Positions 10,803 through 22,574 are shown, numbered from the stretch's first letter. The stretch: DNA of 64,000 bases from Zasmidium citrigriseum (GCA_002786025.1 NHNW01000047.1:124001-188000); one strand, 5' to 3'. Numbers and translations are program-made. The notes: a model not told the origin generated them from the letters alone.

Positions 10803-11753
10803 TTACGACGCCCACTCTCTCCCGGTCTTACTCACAAATTCCTCATAGTCTTCCGGCTCTCTCCCAAGACAGTCAATCTGCGTCTTGTATTCCTCGTCCG
10901 TCAGTCCAAATCCCGTCACCGCAAAGGTCTCATACGTCAACCTCATATCTCTCGTCCAACCTGCATCTGGCCTGTGCTCGAAGAATGTCGACTCAAACTT
11001 GTCTAGTCCTTCTTCCGTTGAAGGACACATCTTAACCTCTTTGCCGATTGCCTGGCTCCATAGCCTCGCCGTCTCAGAGCCAGTGTACTTCTTCTTCGAC
11101 CCGATCATAATCTTCTTCCCAGCCCACTTCTCCTGCTGAAGCATAGCATTGCGGGCTACAAGAGCAATATCCTTGGTAGAGACACGACTGACTCCTTGCT
11201 CTCCCAGCGGCTGGTCAAAATACCCATTCAGGATGTGTTCCTTGCTGAAAAGATCATTGTCGAAGAACAGCGTGGGACCGAGGACCGTGGTAGTCCAGGG
11301 GTGGTAGTCGGAGATTTGGATCTTGCGTTCGATGGCTGGCTTTACAAGGACATGCATGGCGCTGTGATACTTCACGACATTCTTGTATCCTTCCTCAGAG
11401 GCAAAGTCTCCACAGGCGGAAAGATAAACAAAGTGTTTGATTGTGCCCGCCCTTTTCATGGCGTCCAGGAAGTTCAGAGAGACCAGGAATTCGTCCGTGG
11501 AAGTAAGGCACAGATACGCAATGTCGACAATATGCTTCTTGAACAAGCTCTCGAGCCATTGCGGGTTCCCGAGACTGCCCTCTTCGATCGAAACATTGCT
11601 CTCATTCGCGGTGACCGGCAGGGTAGATTTTAATCGCCTGGCATTGGACGTGGGCAGGACTAGCTTCAAGTTTGTGTCCTGGAGCAGCAGTGACACGAGC
11701 TGCTGGCCGATTTTCCCGGTAGCGGATGTTAGGAAGATCGTGTGCTTGGACAT
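10803..11753 (-). CDS. NmrA-like NAD(P)-binding protein
   Basis: Single exon, 316 aa, from ATG 11753. It opens with a beta-alpha-beta Rossmann start and the glycine motif TSATGKIGQQ (residues 9-18), typical of the atypical short-chain dehydrogenase / NmrA-like group. A YLSACGDF segment follows (about 120), then GPTLFFDNDLF and a substrate lobe. Members act either as redox sensors that regulate transcription (NmrA) or as small-molecule reductases. No signal peptide. It lies on the same strand 173 bp upstream of the unknown gene at 9320-10629, but nothing links their jobs. Specific substrate or partner unknown. Confidence 0.8.
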   Translation of the reverse strand: MSKHTIFLTSATGKIGQQLVSLLLQDTNLKLVLPTSNARRLKSTLPVTANESNVSIEEGSLGNPQWLESLFKKHIVDIAYLCLTSTDEFLVSLNFLDAMKRAGTIKHFVYLSACGDFASEEGYKNVVKYHSAMHVLVKPAIERKIQISDYHPWTTTVLGPTLFFDNDLFSKEHILNGYFDQPLGEQGVSRVSTKDIALVARNAMLQQEKWAGKKIMIGSKKKYTGSETARLWSQAIGKEVKMCPSTEEGLDKFESTFFEHRPDAGWTRDMRLTYETFAVTGFGLTDEEYKTQIDCLGREPEDYEEFVSKTGREWAS

Positions 11754-12262
11754 GTCTCGAGTGTTGTTCGATCTTCAATTTGCGATGATTTGTTGTTGTT
11801 CGATGGCTCTATGCTACCGTCTGAGAAGTCAATCTTCGTCATTGCAATGTGAGTTCATATATATCTGTTCCCGCCGAACAGGTCCCAGATGGTTACGAAG
11901 GTGTATGATTACCTGATCTTTGTCCGACAACTCCAGTTCATGCCGTGAAGCCCAAGCAAGCTGCCTTTCATTAAGCAGTAGATGACCAATCTACCTCGCT
12001 TTGTTCTCCGTACTTTCGCAGTAGTACAGACTTCACCTAATCGTCGCGGTCGACGGGTGTCGCGTTCGGCATCCTGCGAAGCCCGTGTACACCGAATGTT
12101 GTCGACTAAGGAGGTTCGATGGCGGTTGTGCCAGACCCGTGCTCTCGCATGCGTACCAGGTATCGCCCAATGCAGTGAATGGAGCGATGCCTCCAATCGA
12201 ATGCTTCCCCGCGTAGGTTGACGCTCGGCCGAAAGTCCCTTGGGTGCGTTAGGGTAACGGTT
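11754..12262. other. intergenic
   Basis: 508 bp between the NmrA-like start and the polyprenol reductase stop, both minus. No recognisable gene or RNA. Confidence 0.5.
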
Positions 12263-13327
12263 TCAAAATATGAATGGGATCATTCTCGTCTTTCCCTTGA
12301 CTGCATCGGCCCCGAATCTTTGCTCATACCATTGTTTCGTGCCATGTGCTGTGACTCCCAGATTTGTCACCACGAATACCAAAGCGGTCACGAACGTCCA
12401 ATTCAGCAGGCCGCCCTTGGATGTCGCAGCGATGGCCATTGAGAGATATATCAGGCATTCGGCGAAGTAATGGGGAGTCAAGGATATATTGAAGGCCGGA
12501 TGTTCTGGGAGCCGGTAGTGTGATTTTGCCCCATCGTTATCCTCCTTTTTCGAGTCCTTCAGTGACGCCAGATATGCGTGGCAGTCGTGCTGAAAACCAG
12601 AGGCCAGCATGAAGACGAGGACGCCCACGAACGTTCGGGCCGAAGGGGCTTGAAGCATGAAGTCCTTCGTCGAAGGCTTGTGAATCCGAAGATCCGCTAC
12701 ACCATCGTCAGCCTCGACACCGTTCGATTCAACAGAGAGATATTCATTCACTCACGGACGCCTTCGATCCAGACTGTGACGCTAGTCAAAACATAGAACA
12801 AGATGCCCAGAGCCCAATGACCAAACCACATCCGCGAATCTGAAGGCTTAGAGATGGCCATGCATTCGTATAGCCTCCGACTGCCTTGGGCAAACATCAT
12901 CATCCACACCACCATAACCTGGCTGAAGGACATTGAGTGGGACGTTTCCGGGACATACTGAGCGATGGTCTGGTAAGAAGGCCCCTTGACGAGTAATTCG
13001 GCCGCCCAAAAGAGCGACAGGGTGACAGATACTGCGTAGAAGGACGTAAACCAGCTGTGAGGTACACGTAACTTGGCTATGCTGTCAAGTGTGGCAGCGA
13101 ACACATTGCCTGTGTCTGCTTTCTTGCCCGCCTCTTTGTCCTTTGGTGAAACAGATGTGCGAGCGCCATAGTCAAGAAAACGCGAGCGAAGAGCAGGAAT
13201 GGCAAAGACGAGCAGTACCTACCGTTGGCACATCAGTCCCGTCCTCGACTACAACAAGGCCGTGTCCAGCGCTCACCAAGGCGGATGTGCTCAAGTATGC
13301 AGCCCGCAGCAGCGCAACGGCGTCCAT
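12263..13327 (-). CDS. DFG10: polyprenol reductase (DFG10/SRD5A3 family)
   Basis: ER membrane enzyme of the 3-oxo-5-alpha-steroid 4-dehydrogenase family that helps make dolichol for protein glycosylation. Three exons: 13327-13277 (17 codons), 13218-12756 and 12696-12263; introns of 58 and 59 nt; 315 aa. The first splice rebuilds a continuous hydrophobic helix (STSALVLLVFAIPALRSRF) followed by DYGAR, supporting this tiny first exon. Family features: SRRLYECMAIS, GHWALGILFY, PHYFAECLIYLSMA and the C-terminal KTRMIPFIF, which matches the usual K-x-R-x-x-x-I-P-F-I/Y end. About six hydrophobic helices. The next gene starts divergently 477 bp away. Distinguishing polyprenol reductase from other family members rests on these motifs. 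Confidence 0.85.
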
Positions 13328-13804
13328 CTTGCTCTTCCTACGCTTGCTGAACGAGATCAAGTGGACCTCTCAGCGGCAGCAGTAACACCTTCCGCAAGAG
13401 AGCTGTTCCCATGCGAACCCCTCTTCGTGTGCTTGTATCCCCTGTCCGTACAGCGCTGGCCCCTCCTCCTCTTCTTCTCGCGTAATCGTGGTCTCGTCGC
13501 GCTGCAGTGGGAGAGGTGCCCTTCGCTGCAATGTCGCTGCGATGACTATGCCGGTGGCCGAGGTGGAGGCGATGGCGGTGGTTGCGTCAAAGCCGTCAGC
13601 GAGCTGCAGAGAGTTCGACGCGGCTCAGCTCGCAGTTCCCGTCAAAGCGGGACCACTGATTTCACGGGCGATTGTGACATGCATTCCGGCGAGTCTTTCT
13701 CCTACTGTTCGCCTCCTCTCCCATTCCCACTCGAGTCCCATCGGTCATCCTCCTCTCTCCCGCGCGATTCTATCCCGCTCGATATGCGACCATCGTGAAC
13801 GATC
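13328..13804. promoter_or_regulatory. bidirectional promoter, DFG10 / SPP1
   Basis: 476 bp separates two divergent start codons. It is rich in pyrimidine tracts on the plus strand close to the SPP1-like ATG (13720-13790), as is common upstream of constitutive filamentous fungal genes. No TATA box stands out. Confidence 0.45.
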
Positions 13805-16114
13805 ATGTCTCTCTCACTGTCCTCGCTCCTCAATCCCTCGCCCGAGTCCGATGCTCGCCGCGCGGACGAACAACAAAAGGACGTCCTCCCCTCGACCCAA
13901 CAGGTTCAATCGCCAGAGGAAGAGAATCAACGCCCTAGTTCAGCGCGATCGAACGCGCAGCAGCAGTTCTCCTATCCTCCGAGTACTACCCAGGAGGCAG
14001 CCCAGGCACTGGCCAGTCTCTCCGAGAGTCCAGTCGCGCCGCCACAACAATGGAATGGATACACTGCCCAGGATCAGAATGGCCTGGAGCGCACGCAGTC
14101 TTGGGAGAGGAGACCGAGTGCGTACGGTGATCCAATCCAGCTGCCACCGCCTGTCGCTGGAGTTCCGCGCAAGATGAGCTCGCCGACCCTCGACCAATAT
14201 CATGTTGCATCGCGTTCGCCAGAGCAACGTCGACCGTCTGTTGTCTCGCCGTCGCAGTCAAACATCACGTTGCCACCTATCCAGAACTTCGCGCATCCGT
14301 CGGATCAGAGGCGCGGATCACATGTATCTCAACACGGCCAAGAAGCACATGCCGCTCTATCAAGCAGCTCTCAGATTCACGAGGCTCCAGCGAACACGTC
14401 TTCACATGTGGATTCAACTGCGCCTAGTCAATTGAAGCCTGAAACCTCCATCATGGCGGCCACGGCAGAAGAAGGCGCATCCACTCCAGCTCTGATCAAG
14501 CAAGAGTCTGCGACAACACCACAGCCTTCATCGCCTGCCGAAGCTCGTCGAATGTCTGAGATGGATGCTTCAGTGAAAGCGGTCTCATCGCTCAAGAACG
14601 AGCATGGCCTGCGAAATTCACCTCTGCGTGAATCTTCCGTGCCAGTCCCTACAACTGAGACAGCTTCAGACGCGCAACCTACAGTTCCCAAAAAGCGACC
14701 AGCACCAGCGAAGACGAAGAAGGGCACTGCTACAACCATGAAGAAAGAGAAGGCGCCACCCGCGAAGAAGCGGAAGGTGGAACCCAAGAGATCGGCCACT
14801 CCTTCCTCGCGTGCCTCGAAAGTACCCACGATGAAGGGAGGCAGCAACAAGGGCACTCCTGCAAATTCTTCTCCCGCACCGTCCGTCCGTTCGTACTCCG
14901 CCGAGCCTAACGAAGATCCCTACGACGACGAAGACGAAGACATGGAAGATGGGTCAGACTCGGACGTTTACTGCATCTGTCGCAAGCCAGACACCGGCAC
15001 GTTCATGATTGGATGTGATGGAACGTGCGACGACTGGTACCATGGCAAATGCGTGGGCATTCAAGAGCGAGACAAGAACCTCATCGACAAATACATCTGT
15101 CCGGACTGCGAGAAAGGCGGCAAGAGTGGTCAGACAACGTGGAAGAGGATGTGCAGACGCGGTGGATGTCGACAGCCTGCCCGGGTAGGAAAGACTAAGA
15201 GCGGTTCTGGTGGTAGCAAGTACTGCAGTGACGAATGCGGCATGTTGTATTACACAGAGATGGTAAACCGTTCGCGCGGGCGAGAGGACTCTCAGGCGAA
15301 GAGTAGATCGTCACGGCGAAAGCACAGTCTTGTTGAGTTCGAGAACATCGGTGCAGAGGATGACATCGGAGCGAAAGGCGGTGCTCTGTCGGCAGGAGAG
15401 GTCAAGGCCTTGCTGAATGCATCAAATAGCGCCAACGAGTTCAGAAGTCTTGGAGACGGCGTGCTAAGCCCGCCTGCCACTCCGGACGGCAAGGACCAAG
15501 AGAAGAAGGGCAGCGAGTATACCGAAGCCGAGGCGCAGGCCCTCCAGCGAATACATGGCGAGAAAGACGAGGCAAGACATCGGCACGCGACTCTCAAGGA
15601 GCGTCTCAAAGTCGTCGCGTTCGTCAAGCAAGCAGCCAGCCGCATAGCGACGGAGAAGGAGCTGAAGCCGAAAGACTACTGCGGATACGATCCACGCTTG
15701 GAATGGACTCTAGAGCAATTTCTCGAGTGGCGGAATAGCGATGCTGGGAAGCAGGCTTTCGAGCTCGAGACTCTCCAGCCGGCCGATGTGAGCAGCGAGG
15801 GCGAAGAGAGCCCGGGCATCTGCGATCGCAAGAAATGCGCTCGTCATCATGATTGGAACAAGCTTGCTGTTGATGACTTGAGATTCGAGATGCAGGACAA
15901 TGGCGATCGCATGCGAGCGCTGGACCGAGAGGAGAAGGAGATCAAGGAGAGGGCTGCTCTCCGAGCCAAGGCCGGAAAGATGGAGAGTGAGGGAACAGTT
16001 GAAGTCCACGGACTGGGCATCTCTACAGCGTCAGACGGCGTGGAAGCGCCAAAGACGAATGGCGTGCCGGAAGCTGTTGAGAGCGGAGAGCCAATGGCTA
16101 TTGATGCTGCATGA
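13805..16114 (+). CDS. SPP1: PHD-finger protein, Spp1/Cfp1-like subunit of the Set1 COMPASS complex
   Basis: Probable chromatin reader that helps Set1 place H3K4 trimethylation. Single exon of 769 aa from ATG 13805. Residues 1-385 are low complexity (Ser, Pro, Gln) with a Lys/Pro-rich basic patch (about 295-330) and an acidic stretch ([14 protein letters not shown]) just before the PHD finger. The PHD (about 388-436) shows [30 protein letters not shown] and YICPDC. A second Cys-rich segment follows ([12 protein letters not shown] ... KYCSDECG), then coiled-coil-prone helices and a C-terminal block with [12 protein letters not shown], as in fungal Spp1/Cfp1. The disordered N-terminus is long for the family but usual in filamentous ascomycetes. 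The complex assignment is from domain order. Confidence 0.85.
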   Translation: MSLSLSSLLNPSPESDARRADEQQKDVLPSTQQVQSPEEENQRPSSARSNAQQQFSYPPSTTQEAAQALASLSESPVAPPQQWNGYTAQDQNGLERTQSWERRPSAYGDPIQLPPPVAGVPRKMSSPTLDQYHVASRSPEQRRPSVVSPSQSNITLPPIQNFAHPSDQRRGSHVSQHGQEAHAALSSSSQIHEAPANTSSHVDSTAPSQLKPETSIMAATAEEGASTPALIKQESATTPQPSSPAEARRMSEMDASVKAVSSLKNEHGLRNSPLRESSVPVPTTETASDAQPTVPKKRPAPAKTKKGTATTMKKEKAPPAKKRKVEPKRSATPSSRASKVPTMKGGSNKGTPANSSPAPSVRSYSAEPNEDPYDDEDEDMEDGSDSDVYCICRKPDTGTFMIGCDGTCDDWYHGKCVGIQERDKNLIDKYICPDCEKGGKSGQTTWKRMCRRGGCRQPARVGKTKSGSGGSKYCSDECGMLYYTEMVNRSRGREDSQAKSRSSRRKHSLVEFENIGAEDDIGAKGGALSAGEVKALLNASNSANEFRSLGDGVLSPPATPDGKDQEKKGSEYTEAEAQALQRIHGEKDEARHRHATLKERLKVVAFVKQAASRIATEKELKPKDYCGYDPRLEWTLEQFLEWRNSDAGKQAFELETLQPADVSSEGEESPGICDRKKCARHHDWNKLAVDDLRFEMQDNGDRMRALDREEKEIKERAALRAKAGKMESEGTVEVHGLGISTASDGVEAPKTNGVPEAVESGEPMAIDAA

Positions 16115-16420
16115 GTTCGCCATGAAAGGAGAGGGAAACCAGCCCCGTGAATTTGCTGTTTAGGCTCCTTGGCTTGCTGTGATCCCGCATTACCACGATC
16201 ACCTCTTGACTAGCTCAACGCCAGACGACAGTGATATGTATAGCAAAACATCTACTTCTTCACTTCATTCAAAGGGTTGTCAGAAACAGACGCATGCATT
16301 TCATGACAGCAAGGTGTGCAATGGCGATGCATTACTTTCTACCTTTACATGGCCTCCCTTCTTTTTTCTAGCAGCATTTCACGTCATGATTCGCATGTCT
16401 CCTTCGCGTCGATCAACACT
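16115..16420. other. convergent 3' intergenic
   Basis: 306 bp between the convergent SPP1-like and FRS1 stops. It presumably carries both polyadenylation regions. Nothing else seen. Confidence 0.5.
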
Positions 16421-18271
16421 CTACAGGAAGACTTCGAGGTTGATCTCCAACGTCGAGGTTGGGAAGGGCAACTCGAAGTGCTTCAGCACTGTTGGGTGCA
16501 GGATGCCGAAGGTGCCAATGCGCTGGGGCTTGCCGGCGAGTTGGAGGAAGATGGCTGCCGAGTGGCCGGCAAGGTAGGTTGGGTCTGTGTTCGACATGTT
16601 AGCTGTATGTATCTCGTTACACTCGGACTGCAGTGACTTACCATCAACCTCCTCGATCCAGTAACCTTGCAACTTCTCGTTCTTCAATCCATCCTCCCTG
16701 GTGATGAAACTCGACCTAAGCATCAACATGATGCGGTCAAGTAGACCGTGCACCTGCTCGAAGCCAGATGCCTTGCCATACCAAGCTGCAGCGAAGTGTC
16801 TCTCGTTACGACTTCTACGCTCCAGCGATGCGTCCTTGTAGCAAACATCCGCGACTTCGAAGATCTTCATGGGTACTGCATGCCGTCTGTTCTCACGGAT
16901 GGTCTTCAGAAGACCAGGAATGAGAGATGTGCGCACGATCTGGTACTCGGCAGTCTTGGGGTTGGCGAGTCTGACGGCCCTGTTGTCGTCCTTTTGGTTC
17001 AGCCAGGCGTAGTTCTCGTCATGGCTGCACAGGATCAGGGGCATGACTTCGCTCCAGCCTGCCATGGCTGCTTCAAGCCGAACAATGTCGGCAAGCTTGT
17101 TGATGGGGAGTGCTGCGGCGACGGAGGCGGATGTGCTGGGGAACTGGCGGGGGAGGTTGTTGAAACCGTAAGCGATGGCGGCGTCTTCCATGATGTCGGC
17201 CTGGTGCAAGACGTCCGCACGTGTGATGGGAATGTCCACGTCGAGCTTGTCCGAGTCGGTCTGTGAGGGCTTGGCACTGAGGCACATTTTCGCGAGCAGT
17301 TTACAGATGGACTCTCTGGATTCGTTCAAGCCGCAGACGGAGTTGATGAATCCGGCAGACGCTTGGGTTGCCCGTGGGGTGAGATCTGGCGCTTCTCGCG
17401 ACTCGCCGTTATGAGACGAGACGATATTGACAGGCTCGATGGTGAAAGGCTCTTCGCAGTAGGCGGAGAACATGGCGACAATCATGTGGTTGACAATCTC
17501 CAGCTTCGTCTTGTCGGTGGCCGTGATGTCGATGAAGACGTTCTTGGTGTCAAGAGTGATCTTCGAATGGTTGCTGTTGATGATAGGCGGCATTGAGAGT
17601 ACTGTTCGGTTCTTGTCGTAGATGATGGGGTATACGGGCGAGTCACGGATGATGTGCAGGTAGCGAGAGAGGTGCTTGTCCTTCTCGTAGAACTCCATCA
17701 TTTCCTTGCCGTTCATGACCTTGGTCTGGTTGAGCGGGGCGAACTTGATATCCTCCGGCGGGAGTGCCTCATAAGAGAACGGGCCCTCGATCGTGTCCAG
17801 GTCGTGAGTACCAATCGAGACCAGTGTCCTCTGCCGGGCCAGGTTCTGGTGGAGCTTGTCCTGAAGTGAGATGAAGGACTCATACCGCGCCTTGTCGAAT
17901 TTGATGTTTCGGAGGATGGCGCATGAGAAGTAGGGTCGTATTCTCTCTGTGTCCTTGGTGACATTGACTGTAAGGAGTTCGCCATTGGGCGGAGGGACCA
18001 GTCTGAAGTTGGGCATGGATTGTCGGCCGAGGAAGACGTTGAGATTCATGGCAATGCCCTCGAAGCACAGCATATCATACCGGTTGGCGGGAATCTCGAT
18101 CTTGAGCTGTGGTCGCTCTTCAACGCCATCCACAATCGGCCTCTTGGACTCGGAGGTGTCCTCGTCGAGCTCAATGCCGAACTCGAAGCACAGCTCGTCG
18201 AACTCATCCTTGGTGTATGTCCTGCCCAACGCCTTGTAGAGGTCCTCCTTGTCGCAAGAAATGGTAGGCAT
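16421..18271 (-). CDS. FRS1: cytosolic phenylalanyl-tRNA synthetase beta subunit
   Basis: Forms the alpha2-beta2 enzyme that charges tRNA-Phe. From ATG 18271: MPTISCDKEDLYKALGRTYT, the eukaryotic/archaeal type N-terminus, then EIPANRYDMLCFEGIA (B3/B4 region), PPIINSNHSKITLDTKNVF (about 230), a B5 region with PITRADVLHQADIMEDAAIAYG, and the catalytic-like fold with ENRRHAVPMKIFEVADVCYK. A 57-nt intron at 16641-16585 (GTAAGT, branch GCTAAC, ACACAG) has no stop and keeps frame; unspliced reading gives 616 codons, spliced 597 aa, restoring EEVDDPTYLAGHSAAIFL. The C-terminus GILHPTVLKHFELPFPTSTL fits the family. Essential housekeeping gene, divergent from the PP2A scaffold gene. Confidence 0.95.
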   Translation of the reverse strand: MPTISCDKEDLYKALGRTYTKDEFDELCFEFGIELDEDTSESKRPIVDGVEERPQLKIEIPANRYDMLCFEGIAMNLNVFLGRQSMPNFRLVPPPNGELLTVNVTKDTERIRPYFSCAILRNIKFDKARYESFISLQDKLHQNLARQRTLVSIGTHDLDTIEGPFSYEALPPEDIKFAPLNQTKVMNGKEMMEFYEKDKHLSRYLHIIRDSPVYPIIYDKNRTVLSMPPIINSNHSKITLDTKNVFIDITATDKTKLEIVNHMIVAMFSAYCEEPFTIEPVNIVSSHNGESREAPDLTPRATQASAGFINSVCGLNESRESICKLLAKMCLSAKPSQTDSDKLDVDIPITRADVLHQADIMEDAAIAYGFNNLPRQFPSTSASVAAALPINKLADIVRLEAAMAGWSEVMPLILCSHDENYAWLNQKDDNRAVRLANPKTAEYQIVRTSLIPGLLKTIRENRRHAVPMKIFEVADVCYKDASLERRSRNERHFAAAWYGKASGFEQVHGLLDRIMLMLRSSFITREDGLKNEKLQGYWIEEVDGKSLQSECNEIHTANMSNTDPTYLAGHSAAIFLQLAGKPQRIGTFGILHPTVLKHFELPFPTSTLEINLEVFL

Positions 18272-19035
18272 CTTTGTTGCTTGCGCCTACTCTGGCGCCT
18301 CGTCCCTTCCTCTTGCCCAAAGCCCAAACGTATGTTCTGCTATTGTGGATGACTCTTGCTTGTTGTTGGCCTAGTCCAGTCTTTGTCTGTCTTGGTGCAG
18401 TTGTGGAAAGATATATCCCTCGAGACTCTTTGATATGGTTCTCCTTGATCGGCAACCTGCGGAAGGAAATGTCCAGAGCGAGTGTCTGGCGATTGACTCA
18501 ATCGCGGTGCGGTGCTGGGATGAATCGACTTTTTGAAGCCACAGTGGCTGAGGCGTCAGCCCCACGCAGCTGCTGTCCCTTTGGAGATTTGATCCGCCAA
18601 CTGACTGACAACATACATCACCGCCCAAGCACCCCCCATTAATCGCGCCCGCAACAACACCACAACCTCGCGCTGCAACCAGATCTGAACTTGAGGTAAG
18701 CAATACTTATGCTGCATGCTGCGGACCTGGCGTGGAATTGGCGCTGTGACGGGCTCGTGTTCCTGCAGCAGGTACCTGCCAGCGAACCTTGTCGTCAATG
18801 AGAATTCATGCCCATTCCGCGCACCTGCGGCTTGACGATATGCTGTACAGTGGACAAACGAATTGATTAGAAGACGTTAGCATCGCACGCGCCTCATCGA
18901 CCCTCGAGAACGCTGCAGCGGATCGACCCGACCTCCCAGTGCCGCGCCGCAGCTACCGCCGCAAGCATTGCATGTGAAGGCCTGATACTGGGCCATCCGC
19001 TCCTTACCTGCCACACATCACGACCATAGACCACC
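18272..19035. promoter_or_regulatory. bidirectional promoter, FRS1 / PP2A scaffold
   Basis: 764 bp between divergent starts. No intact gene. A possible leader intron of the PP2A gene cannot be excluded. No clear TATA or known operator. Confidence 0.4.
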
Positions 19036-21173
19036 ATGGACGACCAGGGCCAGAATGACGAGCTCTACCCGATCGCAGTTCTCATAGACGAGCTGAAGGT
19101 ATGACGAGATGGCTTGCGGATAGCCTTGCAGGAGCAGCAGCAGAACGTGGACTGACAATGGGCCAAAGCATGATGATGTCCTGTTACGATTGAATGCCAT
19201 TCGTCGCCTGTCGACCATCGCCCTGGCGCTGGGCCCAGAGCGAACGAGAGACGAGCTGATACCATTCCTTGACGGTGCGCATTGAGAGATATGCTCTACT
19301 GGTTGATATGGGGCACTGACAACAGCGCAGAATCTGTAGAGGACGAAGACGAAGTTCTCACTGCTCTTGGAGATGAGCTGGGCAACTTCGTGGAATACGT
19401 GGGAGGGCCAGAGTATGGGCACGTGCTCCTCTCACCCCTCGAGAATCTGGCTACGATCGAGGAGCCACTCGTGCGCGACAAAGTAAAACCACCTCTTTCT
19501 TCTCTCATAATCACCGTCTCTAACAACACCAGGCCGTCGAGTCCCTTAACAAGATTTGCGATCAGCTTTCGCAGCAGCAAGTCGAGCAATACTTCATCCC
19601 ACTCACCATCCGCCTTTCGAAAGCCGACTGGTTCACGTCCAAGATCTCAGCCACCGGCTTGTACAACACACCATACCAACATGCGACAGCGCCATCACAA
19701 GAGGGCCTCAGACAACAGTTTGCTCAATTAGTTCACGATGATACACCCATGGTCCGCCGACAGGCCGCCAACAACCTTGCCAAGTTCGTTAAGAGCATGC
19801 CGGCCGCCATCGTCATAGAAGACATGATCCCGCTTTTCCAACATCTCGCTGGCGACGATCAGGATAGCGTGCGATTGTTGACGGTCGACGTTCTCATTGC
19901 CATCGCAGAGGCTGTGCCCAAGGAGCAGCAGACCAGCCATGCCGTCTTGCTCACGGCTTTGCGCGGTCTGTTTGAAGACAAGAGCTGGAGAGTGCGGTAC
20001 ATGGTGGCAGACCGCTTCGAGAAGATTGCCAAGGCAGTGGACGAGGAGGTCATCGCTCGCGACTTGGTTCCCGCGTTCGTCAAGCTGCTGAAAGATACGG
20101 AAGCTGAAGTCAGGAGTGCAATCGCCGGCCAAATTCCAGGTGAGTTTGACTCTTCTGTGGGGATTTCGCGTATACTGACATGCGAATAGGTTTCTGCCAG
20201 CTCGTCGACCGTCAAGCTCTTCTCCGAGATATTATGCCTGCGATTGAGGACCTCGTATCCGACTCTTCGCAGCATGTTCGTGCCGCCTTCGGAAACCAGA
20301 TAAGCGGCCTCGCACCCATCCTTGGCAAGCAGGAGACTACCGAGCATCTTCTGCCGATGCTGCTCCAGATGCTTAAGGACGACTTCCCGGATGTCAGACT
20401 CAACATCATCTCGAAGCTGGAGCAGGTCAACAACGTCATCGGCATTGAGCTCCTTTCGCAGTCACTGCTCCCGGCGATTGTCCAGCTTGCTGAGGACAAG
20501 CAGTGGCGTGTCAGACTCGCCATCATCCAATACGTGCCTCTCCTGGCTTCTCAACTCGGCGTTAAGTTCTTCGATGAGAAGCTGAGTACTTTGTGCATGT
20601 CCTGGCTTGGCGACACTGTTTTCAGCATTCGTGAGGCCAGCACGCAAAACCTCAAGAAGCTCACCGAAGTCTTTGGCGTCGAGTGGGCAAGTGATGCCAT
20701 CGTTCCAAAGGTCGCCGCGATGGCTGAGCACCCCAACTACCTCTACCGGATGACCACCTGTTTCGCCGTTTCGGTAAGCCAAGTCAAAGAAATTTGTAAA
20801 GAAAATGCTGACATCTTAATAGATTCTTGCACCCGCTCTCTCCCTCCCCGTATTGGCCAAGTCCGTCCTCCCCATCCTCCAGCAGCTTGTCGCCGACCCG
20901 ATCCCCAACATCCGATTCAACGTGGCCAAGTCGTATGCAGTCCTCATCGACATTCTCAAACGGCTACCTGACGACCCGAATGCCACTATTGTCGAGATGG
21001 AAAAGCAAGGTGTCAGCAATTTCCCAGGCAGCGAGCGTGGAGCCCAACTTATCCGAGACGAGATCATGCCACCACTTGAGAAACTCATGCAAGACGATGA
21101 TGTCGACGTGCGGTATTTCGCCACCACTGCGAGCAAGGCGTGGACCGACACAGAGAACGCGATGGAGACCTAG
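19036..21173 (+). CDS. TPD3: PP2A 65-kDa scaffold (A) subunit, HEAT-repeat protein
   Basis: Structural subunit that bridges the catalytic and regulatory B subunits of protein phosphatase 2A. Six exons: 19036-19098, 19169-19274, 19331-19482, 19533-20139, 20190-20773 and 20823-21173; introns of 49-70 nt; all phases agree; 620 aa. The start is [20 protein letters not shown]. About 15 HEAT repeats cover the whole protein, with the typical [65 protein letters not shown] and [14 protein letters not shown] units. The length matches the family (about 590-620). No other role is plausible. Confidence 0.95.
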
Positions 21174-21485
21174 GAAGTGACATCAGGCATTCAGTGAAGC
21201 ACACACGCGATTTTGGGCTGCATTCTGCGGAGTGGAATAGGAGAAAAGAGGAGCGGCACGTCTTTGCAAGACTTGGCGGGCGGCAGGCAAATGGGAGGCA
21301 TTGTAGTCCCGGTTTTGTGACTGCAAGCATTGTCATGATGCTTTTTCTTCCTTGGGCCTAAGATGAGAAGAAGACTAAAAGGGATACCTATAGCAAAAGA
21401 TAGTGCTGCTGAAAGGATTATGAGCGATGGTTTGGGTGCTTTTCCATCTATCATCTAATGTCTATTCGTGCAGCTGAGGCGAGGT
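21174..21485. other. convergent 3' intergenic
   Basis: 312 bp between convergent stops. Nothing recognisable. Confidence 0.5.
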
Positions 21486-22574
21486 CTAAGAGGTTGTGCC
21501 AACGGCTTGCTCAGCCCGACCAAGGCACTCCTCCAACAACTTCCACAGCTTGTCTTGCTCCAACGATCTCGGAATTCGTACACCTGCCTTGCCCTTGGGC
21601 AAAAGCGTAGCTATCGTCCGGCCACATTGCGAACTTCCATTCCGCGCGGAATCCGTCGCTCCATGATCACCTTCCGTCACAACCTTCACTTCATACCTCT
21701 CCCCATCATTATCGTAAAATAACTCCGGCACAATAGCCGTCGCAACAGCCAAAGGATCATGCGTCGGCGGGCCCTCCGTCAAACCAAAGACATCCGCATA
21801 AGTCTTCGCAAAGAACGTAAGAATCTCATGAAAGAGCTTCCTCACCGTCGAAACTTTCTCATCACTCTCCCCCTTCTGACCGTGCAACATCATCTTCTGC
21901 ACGCTCTCCGTGGCGAGGAATTGATGCGTCAGATCCAATGGCATGAGTGTTGTTTTGCTGGCTAGGACTTCGTTGGAGAAGACTGCACTTGCGGATTCAG
22001 GATCCAGCCAGATGTTGAATTCTGCCCAGGGGGTCCAGTTTCCGAAACGCTCGCCTTCGCCTTGGATGGAGCCCATGGGGGCGGAGGTGAAATTGCCGCC
22101 TATGGCGCCGCCCATTATGGAGAGGCCGGCGATGTGGGAGGCTAGGGATGGGTAGATGGCGAAGAGGAGGGCAGTGTTGGTTAGGGAGCCTGTGGCGACG
22201 AGCCAGGCGGTACCTTGTGGTTGGGCGATTAAGGCGCGGTAGGTTGCTTCGACGGCTGTTGTGTCTGTTTTTGGTGTGGCGGTGGGAGCGGGGAGACATG
22301 TTGTGCCGTCGAGACCGGATTCGCCGTGGATGTCTGCTGCTGATGCTACCGGACGGCAGAAGGCTTGGGCGGCTCCTTGGTAGACGGGAACGTCTTCTCG
22401 GCCGATTGCTTTGAGTATTGCGAGGGTGTTGCGGGTTGTGTGGGAGAGAGGTGCATTTCCATATATGGTGCTCACACCCAAGATGTTGAAGTTAGGGTGG
22501 CGTGCGGCGAGCAAAAGTGCAAAGGCATCATCATGGCCTGTGTCACAGTCGAGCCAGATTGGTGTCGGAGCCAT
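21486..22574 (-). CDS. URH1: inosine-uridine preferring nucleoside hydrolase
   Basis: Splits nucleosides into base and ribose in the salvage pathway. Single exon, 362 aa. The N-terminal WLDCDTGHDDAFALLLAARH carries the calcium-binding aspartate cluster (D-x-D-x-G-x-D-D) that defines the family. GNAPLSHTTRNTLAIL, LVATGSLTNTALLF, IMGGAIGGNFT and AEFNIWLDPESA follow, and THDPLAVATAIVP supplies the C-terminal conserved THDP. No signal peptide, so probably cytosolic. The length is near the usual 310-370. The exact preference (uridine, inosine, or nicotinamide riboside) cannot be read from sequence. Confidence 0.92.
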   Translation of the reverse strand: MAPTPIWLDCDTGHDDAFALLLAARHPNFNILGVSTIYGNAPLSHTTRNTLAILKAIGREDVPVYQGAAQAFCRPVASAADIHGESGLDGTTCLPAPTATPKTDTTAVEATYRALIAQPQGTAWLVATGSLTNTALLFAIYPSLASHIAGLSIMGGAIGGNFTSAPMGSIQGEGERFGNWTPWAEFNIWLDPESASAVFSNEVLASKTTLMPLDLTHQFLATESVQKMMLHGQKGESDEKVSTVRKLFHEILTFFAKTYADVFGLTEGPPTHDPLAVATAIVPELFYDNDGERYEVKVVTEGDHGATDSARNGSSQCGRTIATLLPKGKAGVRIPRSLEQDKLWKLLEECLGRAEQAVGTTS

